Source: Planctomyces sp. (lineage in GTDB: Bacteria > Planctomycetota > Planctomycetia > Planctomycetales > Planctomycetaceae). Taken from it: a stretch of 36,019 nucleotides of DNA. The position numbers and the translations under genes are program-made. The notes under the pieces were generated by a model. That model was not told the origin of the DNA. It made no database searches and saw nothing but the letters and a program-made list of their open reading frames with translations. The DNA is taken from the NCBI GenBank assembly GCA_002702685.1, contig PABD01000148.1:1-36019 (forward strand). Direction: 5' to 3'. This document shows, in pieces, positions 23,216 to 31,483 of the stretch. Numbering within the stretch: position 1 is the stretch's first letter; every line of letters begins with the position of its first letter.

Positions 23216-24274
23216 TCAGTCAATGACGTCTTCCACTTTGAAGCTCTCTCCACCGGTGGGGGTGGCGAGGGCTTTGATTACCTCGGGGGCGATGCCCTCG
23301 CCGAACCATTGCACGGAGCCGTCGGCCATCAGGAAGAAGGCGCCACCAGTGAACCTACTGCCGAAACCGTGGGGAGATTTGCTGATGCCGAGAGCGGGGT
23401 CGCGGAAGTTACCCGGTTTGCCCCACGGCGGGAGGTTGTTGATGATATCCCCCGCCATGATCGTCTGACTGGTGCCATCCGTTATGGCGTCGCGCGTCAG
23501 TTTGCCCGAGATACTAAGCAGACGCGAGTTGGCACTGTAAGAGGTGAGCGCGTAGCCTGTTTTCGGATCGGTGGTCGGAATGTCTCCGGGAGAAGTGAAT
23601 AAATCGACCTCCGTCTGGAAGACCGGTTTGTTTTCGTCTGCAAACCAGGGTTTACTGAAGTCGATACGCCGATGCAGATCATTGGCCTCCATGTGCGGCA
23701 AAAGATGAGTCTGCCAACTGTGCGGAGGAGAAGCGATTTCAGCTTCTCCATCGTCTGTCTGGAAATGTCCATCGATGTCGTGAACAATGTGCTGCGCAAT
23801 TCCGAATCGCTTCAGGTTGTTGCGATCCATCGACCGGAAGACAGGTTCACGTCCATCACTGATCAAAGCTCCTTCGCTCCTGATCGTCCAAAGTGTCAGA
23901 TGCGTGAGACTGACGAAGGCGATCCCAACGACGAAGGCGGCAGTCGAAAGTGTCACCAATTTAGCTGTTCTCCTCCACGACCACCCGATCCCACCGAAAC
24001 GACTTCCCGCGACATGAATCAGCGCGATGAAGACACCGAAGGAGACCACTCCCAACAAGAGGGTTTCACGATTCCAGCTGTAGTTAGCGGGGGTCTGGAA
24101 GAGAAAATAAGCCCAGCCCAGTGAGAGATACCAGACTATCTGTGCCGGAAACACGATACCGCCGCAGAACATCAAGGGAAAGAGAGACAGAAGCAACGAG
24201 ACACAAATCTCCTTCCAGGTATACACACCTCGCCATTTATTGGGAGAATCACCCTGTGGATCCGGATCCGTCAT
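23216..24274 (-). CDS. DUF1559-like domain with multi-TM N-terminus (member B)
   Basis: This 352-aa protein has about four membrane segments (24-41, 43-60, 71-89, 105-127) followed by an extracytoplasmic domain with DUF1559 marks: SWQTHLLPHMEANDL, DPKTGYALTSYSAN, ITDGTSQTIMAGDI, PPWGKPGNFRDPALGI and GGAFFLMADGSVQWFGE, ending ALATPTGGESF. Planctomycetal DUF1559 proteins normally begin with a type IV pilin-like methylation segment; this one does not. Its start overlaps the previous stop by four bases (ATGA), with GGGGGAG upstream, so it is coupled to the preceding paralogue. The function is unknown; surface display of the domain is inferred. Confidence 0.82.
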   Translation of the reverse strand: MTDPDPQGDSPNKWRGVYTWKEICVSLLLSLFPLMFCGGIVFPAQIVWYLSLGWAYFLFQTPANYSWNRETLLLGVVSFGVFIALIHVAGSRFGGIGWSWRRTAKLVTLSTAAFVVGIAFVSLTHLTLWTIRSEGALISDGREPVFRSMDRNNLKRFGIAQHIVHDIDGHFQTDDGEAEIASPPHSWQTHLLPHMEANDLHRRIDFSKPWFADENKPVFQTEVDLFTSPGDIPTTDPKTGYALTSYSANSRLLSISGKLTRDAITDGTSQTIMAGDIINNLPPWGKPGNFRDPALGISKSPHGFGSRFTGGAFFLMADGSVQWFGEGIAPEVIKALATPTGGESFKVEDVID

Positions 24275-25305
24275 CGAACCGTCTCCCCCAGTTCAAAGGA
24301 TTCCCCACCATTGGGCGTGCTGAGTTTCTGCAGCAGCGCGGGGTCGGTATCTTCGTTGAAGTACTGCACCGATCCATCCGCCAGCACGAAAAAGGCGCCC
24401 CCGGCTACATGCCCGCCGAAACCGTGCGGACTTTTGTTGATACCGAGACCAGGATCGCGCCAGCCGCCCGGTTTCCCCCAAGGAGGCAGGTTCTGATTGA
24501 TCTCGCCGATCAGGAGCGTGTTCGACAGACCGTCTGTTATTTCATCGGGTGTAAGACGCTTCGAGGTGGCAAATAATCCGGCATTGGCCGAGTAACGTGA
24601 GAGCGCGTAACCGGATTTCGGATCGATGTACGGATCATTCCGATAGTCCATCGAATACTGCGGGATGGGCGTTGAGAAAGCAACTCTATTGTCGGGATGA
24701 TTCCAGGGCAGCCCCAGATCAATTTTTTCGTAGAGAGTGCTCTGGTTCATATGCGGCAACAGGTGCGTCTGCCAGTTGTGATCCGTTTTCGCACGCGAGC
24801 CTGTGTCAGCATAGACGGGAAAGGCTTTTTGGATTGCGGCGTAATTTTGAGTTGCGACCGCGAGGTCGCGGAGTACGCGCCGTCGTTGCACAAAGCGATT
24901 GAAACCGTTCTCGGTCCAAGCATCATCGTTCGGGTACGAGAGGCAAAACGTTGTAGCCCCGACCACGGCAAACCCCGACACAAACAGGGCGATGGTCAGT
25001 CCGACGATGGCGATGCTGCGTCCGATTGACCACGTGGTCGAAATCCAGCGGCGTCCGAAGAGATAAATCAACCCGAAGAGCAGCACGAGCGACATGCTTC
25101 CCACGAGGATGCTCTCTTTGTCGGCTCGGATTTCCGACAAATTGCGAATGAGGAAATGAATCCAGCCGGTCAATGCATAGAAGATCAACTCCGCGGGCAA
25201 CATGACGATGCGGAAGAAATAAAGAACGCCAAAGAAGATCAGTATGCCGATGATCAGTTTGGCGCGACGCGAAATTCGCCGAGGGGAGGGGGCCAAATCA
25301 TTCAT
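24271..25305 (-). CDS. DUF1559-like domain with multi-TM N-terminus (member A)
   Basis: This 344-aa protein is a close paralogue of the downstream gene. About four membrane segments lie in the first ~130 residues (LIIGILIFFGVLYFFRIVM, ILVGSMSLVLLFGLIYLFG, IAIVGLTIALFVSGFAVVG). The outer domain repeats the same marks: NWQTHLLPHMNQSTLYEKI, DPKSGYALSRYSANAG, ITDGLSNTLLIGEI, PPWGKPGGWRDPGLGI, GGAFFVLADGSVQYFNE and KLSTPNGGESF. It also lacks the usual pilin-like start. I took the ATG at 25305, which overlaps the upstream stop by eight bases (ATGAATGA); a start at 25329 is possible but lies deep in the upstream gene. Confidence 0.82.
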   Translation of the reverse strand: MNDLAPSPRRISRRAKLIIGILIFFGVLYFFRIVMLPAELIFYALTGWIHFLIRNLSEIRADKESILVGSMSLVLLFGLIYLFGRRWISTTWSIGRSIAIVGLTIALFVSGFAVVGATTFCLSYPNDDAWTENGFNRFVQRRRVLRDLAVATQNYAAIQKAFPVYADTGSRAKTDHNWQTHLLPHMNQSTLYEKIDLGLPWNHPDNRVAFSTPIPQYSMDYRNDPYIDPKSGYALSRYSANAGLFATSKRLTPDEITDGLSNTLLIGEINQNLPPWGKPGGWRDPGLGINKSPHGFGGHVAGGAFFVLADGSVQYFNEDTDPALLQKLSTPNGGESFELGETVR

Positions 25306-26074
25306 CGGAGCTGTTCTCCGACTGATCACTTGACTCTGGTTGATCGCTTCCGGAATCAGGCAGCAGTTTCTGCAGTTCCTGACCGTCGAGCAATGCCATC
25401 GACCCGTCAGTGAACATCACATACCGGGAACTGTCGACGATTCCCGGCTCCACGACGAGCGGTTTCGCCGCCGATTGTCCCCCCGGTTGCAGGCCACCGT
25501 AGTAGACGTATTGAATCTCGAACTGCCGCGGAACCGTCCAGGCTTCCGATGGAAAATCGGACTCTTCGATACTCTGCGGGAATTTCCCCTCGTGCTGCAA
25601 TGCGTAGACCCACAATTGCCCCTGCAAACGCTCCAGTTTCTGACGCCGTTCGATTCGAGCTGCTTCCTCGTCCGCCGGAGTGATCTCTTCGATCGTGGGT
25701 TCCTTGAGTTTATAGACAGCTCCGTTACGCTCCCATGCACCGGGCGTCATCAGTTCCCGCGCGCCGGAGATCATCGTCAGTACCAGCACGAACATCGCCC
25801 CCCAGATGGCGGTCGCCAGCAAGGCGGACTTGAATGTCAGCCGGGGGAGACGTTCGTAATCCTGTTGCAGGCTGTTCCAGACCTTGTAGATGACGAAAGT
25901 CGCACCGAGATATCCCGCCAGGAAGAACGAAAACGTCGAAATACGGTACACGCCATATTCCGTTAGATTGACCGTCGGCATGCCGGCGTAGAGCGGGGTG
26001 GGGGAGAGGTGTAGCAGGCCAATCGAGGGGATAAGCCTGATTGATCGTACAGCTGACAGCAGACGATGCCTCAT
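25298..26074 (-). CDS. membrane protein, first gene of the coupled trio
   Basis: This protein is about 258 aa from the chosen ATG. Two membrane segments (ISTFSFFLAGYLGATFVIY and LLATAIWGAMFVLVLTMIS) surround a short loop, then comes GARELMTPGAWERNG, a charged helix (EEAARIERRQKLERLQGQLW) and a small domain ending SSRYVMFTDGSMALLDGQEL. The DGS turn is the same as in the next two proteins, so this may be a reduced relative. The C-terminus is acidic (SDQPESSDQSENSSDE). The start is uncertain: an ATG at 25981 (MPTVNLTEYGVYR) begins the part that looks conserved, while 26074 adds a signal-like segment. It overlaps the next gene by eight bases. Confidence 0.68.
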   Translation of the reverse strand: MRHRLLSAVRSIRLIPSIGLLHLSPTPLYAGMPTVNLTEYGVYRISTFSFFLAGYLGATFVIYKVWNSLQQDYERLPRLTFKSALLATAIWGAMFVLVLTMISGARELMTPGAWERNGAVYKLKEPTIEEITPADEEAARIERRQKLERLQGQLWVYALQHEGKFPQSIEESDFPSEAWTVPRQFEIQYVYYGGLQPGGQSAAKPLVVEPGIVDSSRYVMFTDGSMALLDGQELQKLLPDSGSDQPESSDQSENSSDE

Positions 26075-26171
26075 ACGGGAAGGCCTTTGACTGTTCCGCT
26101 CGCGTGGATAGACAGGAATGAGCAGGGGAGCCGCGAACGAAGTGATGAGAGGTGGTGAGAGATGATGGGAC

Positions 26172-26215
26172 GAAAACAAAAACCTCGACTGCTTTCATAT
26201 TAGCAGACGAGGTTT
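26172..26215 (-). terminator. intrinsic terminator after the glycerophosphodiesterase gene
   Basis: On the minus strand AAACCTCG...CTGCT and AGCAG...CGAGGTTT form a stem followed by TTTTTGTTTT. It separates the phosphodiesterase gene from the membrane trio, which therefore needs its own promoter; I see no convincing one in 26075-26171. Confidence 0.8.
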
Positions 26216-26246
26216 ATTTGCCAATCCTTATTATCGGGCGGCTGAC

Positions 26247-27098
26247 TTATTTGTCCAGAACCGCCTGCATGTAACCGGGCCGGTCGGTGGTGATGCCATC
26301 GACCCCCGCGCGGGTAAGTCGCAGCATTTCCGCGGGATCATTCACCGTCCAGACATACAGTTCCAGCCCGGCGTCTTTGACCTGTTTGACGAAAGCGGCG
26401 TCGATCTTTTCGTTGGCATTCAAGTCGAGACCGTCAGCGTGAATCTGTTGCGCGGTCGCGATGAGTTCTTCCAGCGGCGGGCCCCACTCCCCGGTCTCCT
26501 TGTCACGGCGCTGTCCGGAAAGCCAGAAGACTTTGAGCTCCGGCATCACCTGTTTCACATCCCGACAGACATCGCTGTTGAAACTGATCACACAGGTCTG
26601 ATCGGCATCCTTACCCGCCCTGGCGAGATCATCCTTGAGAAAGGGAACGATCTCCGGCCCACATTTGACTTCAATGAAGAGTCGTTTGCTTTCCGGAATC
26701 GTCGGCAGAATCTCGTCGAGCGTCGGGATCGGTTCGCCCTTGTATTTTTCCTCCTTCCAACTGCCCGCGTCGAGCTTCTTCAGTTCGGCGAGCGTCTGAT
26801 CGACAATCGCGATATCCTGACCTCCGCCCGTGCGTTTCGTGGTCTTGTCGTGAAAAGCGACAATCTTGTTGTCTTTGGTCAGGTAAATGTCGATCTCAAC
26901 CGCGTCCGCGTTCTGCTCCCACGCCAGATTGACCGAGGCGAGCGTGTTCTCCGGCGCATCAAACGACGCTCCCCGGTGAGCAACGATCTCCACCGCATTT
27001 ACATGCGATGCCGAAAAGCCAAACGTGGTTGCCAGAGCGATCACCATGGCGGCGATTCCTGTTGAAAGTGTATTCATTGAACGCAAAATGCCTTTCAT
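26247..27098 (-). CDS. exported glycerophosphodiester phosphodiesterase
   Basis: This 283-aa protein cleaves glycerophosphodiesters to glycerol-3-phosphate and an alcohol. A Sec signal (about 1-35) ends ASHVNA. The GDPD catalytic set is complete: EIVAHRG with H41/R42, APENT with E50/N51, VEIDIYLTKD with E68 and D70, the general acid H83 in VAFHDKTTKRT, LFIEVKCG in the second half, and the final YVWTVNDPAEMLRLTRAGVDGITTDRP signature in two parts. It is expected to act in the periplasm on phospholipid head-groups. Neither ATG (27098 or 27077) has a strong ribosome site. A large inverted repeat lies just upstream and a terminator downstream. Confidence 0.93.
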   Translation of the reverse strand: MKGILRSMNTLSTGIAAMVIALATTFGFSASHVNAVEIVAHRGASFDAPENTLASVNLAWEQNADAVEIDIYLTKDNKIVAFHDKTTKRTGGGQDIAIVDQTLAELKKLDAGSWKEEKYKGEPIPTLDEILPTIPESKRLFIEVKCGPEIVPFLKDDLARAGKDADQTCVISFNSDVCRDVKQVMPELKVFWLSGQRRDKETGEWGPPLEELIATAQQIHADGLDLNANEKIDAAFVKQVKDAGLELYVWTVNDPAEMLRLTRAGVDGITTDRPGYMQAVLDK

Positions 27099-27114
27099 TG
27101 CTGTTAGGTAAAAT

Positions 27115-27167
27115 CCGGGGCGCGCATGGCCTCGGCAGAGTACGCCTCCAGTATAATCGCGCCCCGG
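27115..27167. repeat. 10-bp inverted repeat flanking the phosphodiesterase promoter region
   Basis: CCGGGGCGCG (27115-27124) and CGCGCCCCGG (27158-27167) are perfect inverse copies with a 33-bp spacer that contains the only AT-rich patch, TATAAT/ATTATA at 27152-27157. The right arm runs into GCCCCGGGGC, itself a palindrome. This may be an operator pair or a leader hairpin 17 bases before the ATG. Confidence 0.5.
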
Positions 27168-27204
27168 GGCAGGCTCACCCGACGATTCGACCATTCACAC
27201 GATT

Positions 27205-27747
27205 TTAAGCGATCGGTTGTTCCTCAAGCAGGTGAATCATCGCCCGGCAGAAATCAGGGAGATCACCGGGGCGGCGACTGCTGACGAAATGCCGATCGAC
27301 CACGACGGTCTTGTCTTCCCATTTCGCTCCAGCGTTGATGAGATCATCCTTGATACCGGGAGATCCGGTGACGGTGACTCCCTTGTAGATCCCGGCCGAG
27401 ATGGGCATCCAGCCACCATGACAGATGGCGGCGATCATTTTCTGTGCGTCGTGGAACTCTTTCAACAGCGAGAGCACCTTGGGATTACGGCGGAGCTTGT
27501 CGGGCATCCATCCGCCAGCACAGACCACGCCATGAAAGTCGGCCTCTTCCATATCGGCAATCAGACCATCACTCACGGCGGGGTAACCATGCTTGCCCTC
27601 GTAGGTTTCTCCCATTTCTTCACCCGCGAGCGTCACATGCGCGCCCGCTTCCTCAAGCCGGAGCTTCGGGTACCAGAGTTCAAGATCTTCGTACGCGTCG
27701 CCAACGAAAATAAGCACGCGGTATCCATCGAGTGGTTTGGAACTCAT
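27205..27747 (-). CDS. PfpI/DJ-1 superfamily protein
   Basis: This 180-aa protein has the class I glutamine-amidotransferase-like fold: VLIFVGDAYEDLELWYP at 11-27, CAGGWMPDKLR near 76-86 and the nucleophile elbow AAICHGGW at 106-113 with C109 and H110, plus an acidic residue near 20-23 that completes the usual site. Relatives act as proteases, deglycases or stress chaperones; members with AICHG most resemble the PfpI/YhbO type. A strong ribosome site (AGGGAGG, 7 bases) fixes the ATG at 27747. It is preceded by the second beta-helix gene on the same strand (72-bp gap) and followed by the phosphodiesterase. Confidence 0.92.
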   Translation of the reverse strand: MSSKPLDGYRVLIFVGDAYEDLELWYPKLRLEEAGAHVTLAGEEMGETYEGKHGYPAVSDGLIADMEEADFHGVVCAGGWMPDKLRRNPKVLSLLKEFHDAQKMIAAICHGGWMPISAGIYKGVTVTGSPGIKDDLINAGAKWEDKTVVVDRHFVSSRRPGDLPDFCRAMIHLLEEQPIA

Positions 27748-27810
27748 GATAAGTCCTCCCTTGAATTGCAATCTTGTGAACAAGTACCGCCGGAGCGGGA
27801 CAACGTACCG

Positions 27811-27822
27811 TGATAATTATCA
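27811..27822. promoter_or_regulatory. TGATAATTATCA palindrome before the PfpI gene
   Basis: A perfect 12-bp palindrome overlaps the stop codon of the beta-helix gene, 64 bases before the PfpI-like start. The GATAAT/ATTATC core resembles half-sites of Fur-type boxes but is too short to call. A second short dyad (CTTGT-GA-ACAAG, about 27772-27783) lies nearer the gene. Confidence 0.3.
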
Positions 27823-29217
27823 GGGAGCAGGATTCGGTTTGTCGACGCGGGCATCGATGAGTTCGACTTCCACATTCCACAGGTCCTGACCGAGGATCGC
27901 TTCGGCCCCATGGGGACTGCGAACATAGAGAGTGCCGAGAACGTCGTGTAAACCGTAATTGCTGCGTTCCTGATCAAAGCGGAGGGCTGGCGCGTATATT
28001 GTATCATTTACCGAGCACTGGTTGAATTCGATTCCACCGGGACGCTCTGTATAAGAAGGGCGCCGTACCTGAATCAGAATCGGGACGCGCGGTCCGCCGA
28101 AATCCTGGTGCCGCGAGACCCAGCTGTTTTTGATGGTACAGTTGCTGAAGATGACCTTCGCGCTGTCAGCGGATTTATCGAAGACCTTGATCCCTTCCTT
28201 ACCCGTGTTCTCCGTCGCGCAATTGATGAACTCAATTGTTCCCTGGGGACCGTCATCCTTGATGGCACCGACGGCGATCCCCGCCCAGCCGGTCAGCGTG
28301 GGGTCGATAAAGTCAGTCTTCTCCATCCCCGCTTCGCCCATCCGCGAGACACAGTTTTCAAAACGAATGGAGACATCTTCCGAATTGCGCGTCATCGGTT
28401 TCAGGTAAACCAGAATTTCGTGGCCACTGTTTCCCTGGAAAATGCAGTTGCGAACAACACAGTTGATGAATCGCTGATTTTCGCTGTCAGGCTCAAAGTC
28501 GATACCTGCTTCCGGAGGAGTTCCCCCTGTTTCCGCGAACATGCAATTTTCGACCAGCAGGTTCTGCGCGCTGATCACGCTCATCCCCTGTCGGTGATGG
28601 TCGAGGCAGACGCAGTTGCGAATGGTCACGTTGTCGCAGTAGTTGATATTGCTGCCACCATCGACATAGATGCCGTCGCCACCACTGCTTTCAATCTGCA
28701 GCCCCTCTACGAGAACGTTCTGACAACCGCGCAGGGAAAGCCCCATGCGCCATTCGGCTTTCTGATAGGGAGGCTGCTGGTAGTCCCGTTTCCACATCCG
28801 CCAGGTGGCGCCATAACCCCGGATCGTGAGGTTTTCGGCATCCCGGGCGGTGAACAGGGAATCGCCTCCCCCTTTGAATTCGCCCCGTTTGGCCAGAACC
28901 AGCGTTCCCGGTTCGAAGACGATCTCCAGATTGCTGCGCAGGGTCATCGGCCGGACAATCCAGTTGTTTCCGATGTTAGGAACGATCAATTTCTTGACCG
29001 GCGAATCGATCGCCTTCTGCAGAATGCTGGTGCTGTCGACGGGGTCGAATCCCCACCAGCCCGCGTTGGCAATCTCCCGTTTTCCCGCTTCGACTTCGGC
29101 GACCAGTTCCGGATTGGGTCGGCTGTCGAGAATCACATTGTCATTGGCCACGAGGGCGGACGAACAGAAAACCAAAGCGGTCAAAATCAGCCAGCAGCAA
29201 CAGGTAAGCAATCTCAT
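27820..29217 (-). CDS. secreted parallel beta-helix protein, pectate-lyase superfamily
   Basis: This 465-aa protein has a signal peptide (1-24, ending ALVAN). The first module begins NAGWWGFDPVDSTSILQKAI, a pectate-lyase superfamily start, with KLIVPNIGNNWIVRP and NLEIVFEPGTLVLAKRGEF as found in glycan-active beta-helices. Coils follow: NLTIRGYGATWRMWK, NVLVEGLQIESSGGDGIYVDGG, NVTIRNCVCLDHHRQGMSVIS, NLLVENCMFAETGG and ENQRFINCVVRNCIFQGNS. DGIYVDG and HHRQGMSV are where active-site residues occur in related glycosidases, but I cannot assign an activity. Its topology resembles the beta-helix protein at 7498-9534, but the sequences are not close. The PfpI gene follows after 72 bp. Confidence 0.88.
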   Translation of the reverse strand: MRLLTCCCWLILTALVFCSSALVANDNVILDSRPNPELVAEVEAGKREIANAGWWGFDPVDSTSILQKAIDSPVKKLIVPNIGNNWIVRPMTLRSNLEIVFEPGTLVLAKRGEFKGGGDSLFTARDAENLTIRGYGATWRMWKRDYQQPPYQKAEWRMGLSLRGCQNVLVEGLQIESSGGDGIYVDGGSNINYCDNVTIRNCVCLDHHRQGMSVISAQNLLVENCMFAETGGTPPEAGIDFEPDSENQRFINCVVRNCIFQGNSGHEILVYLKPMTRNSEDVSIRFENCVSRMGEAGMEKTDFIDPTLTGWAGIAVGAIKDDGPQGTIEFINCATENTGKEGIKVFDKSADSAKVIFSNCTIKNSWVSRHQDFGGPRVPILIQVRRPSYTERPGGIEFNQCSVNDTIYAPALRFDQERSNYGLHDVLGTLYVRSPHGAEAILGQDLWNVEVELIDARVDKPNPAP

Positions 29218-29657
29218 GGGGAGGAACCTTCGTTAATCGTCTGAGGATCGATATCGGGGTAAGCGAGCAAGGCAGGGGGAGGGGAAGGACCGGAATGAAA
29301 TTCCGGCAGAATGACTTCCGGCAGCAGCACGAAAAATTCGCTACATCCGCGATTATCGTTACCACCCGCGTGGCGAGACGAGGGGATGCCCGCTCCGTTC
29401 AATGAAAGCAGGTTGGGCGAAGGGTTGCAAGTGCAGGCCGTTTAAGACTTTCGGCGCAGTGCGTCAAAATTTTCATTTTTTGGCGATTGCGGGAAAAACC
29501 TTCCGCACATTCCCGAACGTGACCTATGTTTCTGAAAAGCAACGTCTCCTGGATCGGCAACGTCGATACAAGTCTCCGGGTTTTGCCGCTCGCTCGCAAT
29601 TCACTGTCCAATACACCACTCCTTCTTTATCTTCCTGCGTTACGTCAAGGAAATAAA
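29218..29657. other. 440-bp divergent intergenic region
   Basis: This gap separates the minus-strand beta-helix gene from the plus-strand membrane gene. It holds a perfect palindrome at 29290-29306, a nearby direct repeat TTCCGGCAG (about 29301 and 29316), and an AT-rich patch around 29465-29480. I see no coding frame with a ribosome site and no clear sigma70 promoter for either gene. Confidence 0.5.
29290..29306. promoter_or_regulatory. CCGGAAT-GAA-ATTCCGG palindrome, possible operator
   Basis: Perfect 7-bp arms around three bases, 73 bp upstream of the beta-helix gene start. The half-site core TTCCGG recurs 10 bases further on in the direct repeat TTCCGGCAG. This fits binding by a dimeric regulator, but none is encoded nearby. 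Confidence 0.4.
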
Positions 29658-29990
29658 ATGACTACTACCGCCCAAACCTCTGTCGTCCCGGTCGAAGAAC
29701 ACATCCTCCCGGCCAAATCACCGATGAGTCTCGTCGTGCGACTCGGCTGCGTCGTCGTGCTGCTCGCCAGCAGCTTCGTCCTCCCGCAGAGCCTGCTCCG
29801 GACCTTCTTCATCCTGTTCCTGCTGGGCAACACGATGTTCTACTTCAGCGAATACATCGAGCGGATGCCCGAGAAGTCGGACAACCTGTTCCTGCGTAAA
29901 GAGAGCCAGATCATCAACACCGTCCTGGTGGCGATGTCCAGCCTGGTCGCCATCATCGCGATCGCTCATCGGCTCCCCGTCTGGAACTAA
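29658..29990 (+). CDS. small membrane protein of unknown function
   Basis: This 110-aa protein has about three membrane segments (near 25-43, 45-65 and 86-105), with a polar N-terminus (MTTTAQTSVVPVEEHILPAK) and a charged loop (IERMPEKSDNLFLRKES). AAGGA six bases before the ATG supports this start; the frame is open upstream to 29526, but without a ribosome site. No family recognised. It converges on the RecQ-family gene. Confidence 0.7.
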   Translation: MTTTAQTSVVPVEEHILPAKSPMSLVVRLGCVVVLLASSFVLPQSLLRTFFILFLLGNTMFYFSEYIERMPEKSDNLFLRKESQIINTVLVAMSSLVAIIAIAHRLPVWN

Positions 29991-30007
29991 GTCGGCTTGC
30001 AGCAGGT

Positions 30008-30028
30008 AGCGCTCCTGCGGGGAGCGCT
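30008..30028. repeat. intergenic hairpin between convergent genes
   Basis: AGCGCTCC (30008-30015) and GGAGCGCT (30021-30028) with a five-base loop fill the 38-bp space between the membrane gene and the RecQ-family gene and abut the latter's stop codon. No T run follows, so it is at best a weak bidirectional terminator. Confidence 0.5.
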
Positions 30029-31483
30029 CTACTGTTCCGTCCTGTCCGGATACGGCAGTCCGAAGTAGTGGTGGATGTATTCTTTGCGATCATCTTCGCA
30101 CTGCACGTACTGCACCAGCGCGAGTAGCTTCAGTTGATCTCGCTGCAGTTTTGCGGCCAGACGCTCCTCATCCTGCAGGGCAGGGGGGAGGTCTCCCGTG
30201 ATCCGCAGTGATTGCCGGTTGGCATCGCCCTTGATGACGTCGTAGCGATCGAACATCGAGAGAACGGTATCCAACCGGAAGTCATGTTTCTTCCGGCCAT
30301 GCAGTTCTTCGCGGAGCCAGTCGAGACCGTAGGCATCGATCTTCTCGGTCTCGTGCTGAATCAGATCGTAGACGCGCTGGTAGTAGTCCGCATCCGGATT
30401 GCTCCAGCGGAGAAACTCCATCTGCGTCGCGAGATCACGTTCTTCGTAAAGCAGCGTGCAATCGGCATCGAGGCCGTCACGCCCCGCGCGACCGATTTCC
30501 TGGTAATAGGCTTCCATAGACCCGGGCAGATCGGCATGCAGCACGAAGCGAATGTCTTCCTTATCGATCCCCATGCCGAAGGCATTCGTCGCCAGTACAA
30601 CGGAACTGGGACTCTCCATGAATTCACGCTGAACGCGGCGTCGCTGTTTGCGTTCCAGATCTCCGTGATAGCAGAGATGCACTTTTCCCCGTTCCAGTAA
30701 CATATTGCTGAACTGGTCGAGGGTTTTGATCAACGTGAAATAGACGATACCGCTTCCCGTTGTGTGTGAGAACTTGTCAATCACCTGGATGATCTCGGCG
30801 AGCTTTTGGTCATCGCCCCACGTTTCAACGACATCCAGATGCAGGTTGGGACGATCGATCCCCTCGTGGAAGTGCTCAACTTCATCCGACTCGAGCCCCA
30901 GTTGCCGGATGATATCCGCCTGCACATCGGGCGTCGCCGTCGCGGTGAGGGCGATCGTTGTCGGGTTATTCACGATCGCGCGAAACTCCCGTAGCCGCGT
31001 ATAATCCGGTCGGAAGTCATGCCCCCATTCACTGATGCAGTGGGCCTCGTCAACAGCCAGCAGTCTGATGTCACGAGATTGAATTACGTCGACGAATTCG
31101 TCTTTCCGGAACCGCTCCGGTGCGACGTAGAGCAGGTGATAGTCCCCGTCGCGCACACGTCGATACCGTTCTTCGCGCTCTTCACGGGAGAGCGAGGAAT
31201 TGATGAACTCCGCATTGATCCCGCGTCGCTTGAGTGTATCGACCTGATCTTTCATAAGAGCGATCAGAGGTGAGATCACGAGCGTGAGCGCCGCTCCGGG
31301 CTGCTTTTTCTCCGCGTGGAGCAGCGCCGGTATCTGAAAACAGAGCGATTTCCCCATTCCGGTCGGCATGATGACCAGGGCATGCCGCCCCTGCATGATG
31401 GTTTCGATAATCTCCCCTTGCGGCGCGCGAAAGGAGTCGAATCCATAGTACTCTTTGAGAACGTGTTCAGCGGAAGCAGTCAT
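30029..31483 (-). CDS. short RecQ-family DNA helicase
   Basis: This 484-aa superfamily 2 helicase is expected to unwind DNA 3' to 5'. Seen motifs: motif 0 FRAPQ at 18-22, Walker A MPTGMGKS at 39-46, VISPLIALMKDQ, DEAH at 145-148 in the RecQ-specific DEAHCISEWGHDFRPDY, LTATATPDVQADI, then the second lobe with LATNAFGMGIDKEDIRFVLH and motif VI YYQEIGRAGRDG. The RecQ zinc-binding domain is reduced: QYVQCEDDRKEYIHHYFG keeps the end-of-helix pattern but the chain stops 10 residues later, before the usual CGNCDxC pair. Both winged-helix and HRDC domains are missing, compared with about 600 aa for typical RecQ. The stop is clean; I see no frameshift, so it looks like a naturally short member. Confidence 0.9.
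   Translation of the reverse strand: MTASAEHVLKEYYGFDSFRAPQGEIIETIMQGRHALVIMPTGMGKSLCFQIPALLHAEKKQPGAALTLVISPLIALMKDQVDTLKRRGINAEFINSSLSREEREERYRRVRDGDYHLLYVAPERFRKDEFVDVIQSRDIRLLAVDEAHCISEWGHDFRPDYTRLREFRAIVNNPTTIALTATATPDVQADIIRQLGLESDEVEHFHEGIDRPNLHLDVVETWGDDQKLAEIIQVIDKFSHTTGSGIVYFTLIKTLDQFSNMLLERGKVHLCYHGDLERKQRRRVQREFMESPSSVVLATNAFGMGIDKEDIRFVLHADLPGSMEAYYQEIGRAGRDGLDADCTLLYEERDLATQMEFLRWSNPDADYYQRVYDLIQHETEKIDAYGLDWLREELHGRKKHDFRLDTVLSMFDRYDVIKGDANRQSLRITGDLPPALQDEERLAAKLQRDQLKLLALVQYVQCEDDRKEYIHHYFGLPYPDRTEQ

Noticed and set aside
28108-29244. 378-codon plus-strand frame opposite the second beta-helix gene
   Set aside because: Antisense shadow of a gene with a clear signal peptide and beta-helix coils; no ribosome site or recognisable domain.
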